A stretch of 13,329 nt of DNA. Origin: Campylobacterales bacterium. GTDB lineage: Bacteria; Campylobacterota; Campylobacteria; Campylobacterales; JAADDG01. Under the pieces are notes generated by a model. It was not told the origin of the DNA and ran no database searches. It saw only the letters and a program-made list of their open reading frames with translations. This document shows, piece by piece, positions 13,094 through 13,329 of the stretch. The translations under genes and the position numbers were made by a program. The stretch lies in assembly GCA_027009865.1 (NCBI GenBank), contig JALVCR010000088.1, positions 1-13,329 on the forward strand. Direction: 5' to 3'. The stretch's first letter is position 1, and every line of letters starts with the position of its first letter.

Positions 13094-13329
13094 TTGTCCA
13101 AAGTAAAATGCGATCACTGCCATTTGGAATTTGATGAATCGGTAATGATAGAGGATAATATCGAGGGAGAGAGGAAATATTTTTGCTGCAAAGGGTGTCA
13201 GGGAGTATATCATCTATTAAGAAGCGAGGGGCTTGATAGCTTTTATGAAAAACTTGGGGATACCAAATTAAATCCGGCTTTGACTAAAGATAGCGAAGAT
13301 TTGCAAAAATATGATTTGGAAGGTTTTAA
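13094..13329 (+). CDS. ccoI: CcoI/FixI-type copper P-type ATPase, N-terminal part (runs off right edge)
   Basis: Starting at a TTG with AAAGG six bases upstream, the frame is open to the window end (78 codons). The visible part is the cysteine-rich metal-binding domain of oxidase-linked P-type ATPases: CDHC (6-9) followed by FCCKGCQGVYHLL (about 30-42). This fits the putative metal-binding domain found at the N-terminus of FixI/CcoI, which exports copper for CuB insertion into CcoN. The HMA, transmembrane and ATPase domains would lie beyond the edge, so the call rests on this domain and the operon. It begins 18 bases after the TPM-like gene with no terminator between. Only the N-terminus is present, so it could be another cation ATPase of the same class, but position makes CcoI likely. 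Confidence 0.82.
   Translation, partial: MSKVKCDHCHLEFDESVMIEDNIEGERKYFCCKGCQGVYHLLRSEGLDSFYEKLGDTKLNPALTKDSEDLQKYDLEGF

Noticed and set aside
1..13329. A CRISPR array, tRNA, insertion sequence, toxin-antitoxin pair or defence system
   Set aside because: No regularly spaced repeats, cloverleaf, transposase or paired small genes were seen; almost all bases belong to recognisable housekeeping or respiratory genes.

Overview
The window looks like part of a Campylobacterota (Epsilonproteobacteria) chromosome. The DNA is AT-rich, genes are packed with short overlaps, and a cbb3 oxidase operon carries the small accessory genes typical of this phylum. The block FtsH-like AAA protein / MtaB / MscS / AroB / COG3400 / Tgt resembles, from memory, an order seen in Campylobacter. 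The terminal oxidase points to aerobic or microaerobic respiration. A free-living, perhaps thermophilic vent-type lineage is only an inference, from the amidohydrolase whose closest remembered relatives are in thermophiles and Firmicutes.

Region 1 (1-6282, minus strand). Read in the direction of transcription: a cytosolic RCK-type protein (COG3400-like), a 62-base gap with a probable promoter, then aroB (shikimate pathway), an MscS channel with a long periplasmic coiled coil, mtaB (tRNA ms2t6A37 formation) and an FtsH-family membrane AAA protein cut by the left edge. The last four genes overlap one another by 8 to 20 bases and probably form one transcript. Their functions are unrelated, apart from membrane stress (MscS, FtsH).

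Region 2 (6283-8802). tgt (queuosine tRNA modification, plus strand) diverges from the COG3400 gene across a 67-base spacer with a palindromic -10 usable on both strands. It converges on, and overlaps by 27 bases, an amidohydrolase of the COG1228 type (minus strand). A probable tgt terminator lies inside the amidohydrolase 3' end. The amidohydrolase in turn diverges from ccoN across about 200 bases of AT-rich promoter DNA.

Region 3 (8803-13329, plus strand). ccoN-ccoO-ccoQ-ccoP encode the cbb3 cytochrome c oxidase: the catalytic subunit with all expected heme and CuB ligands, mono-heme and di-heme cytochrome c subunits, and a small membrane subunit. They are followed by a DUF4006-like membrane protein, a hairpin, a 33-residue single-helix microprotein with a strong ribosome binding site, a TPM-like membrane-anchored protein, and the start of a CcoI/FixI-type copper P-type ATPase (cut by the right edge). 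The whole run reads as one oxidase structural and assembly operon. The 33-residue ORF is the most interesting item: by position, size and single-helix character it is a candidate supernumerary oxidase subunit comparable to CcoM of Pseudomonas stutzeri.

No tRNA, rRNA, CRISPR array, insertion sequence or attachment site was seen. No gene-free stretch exceeds 300 bases.
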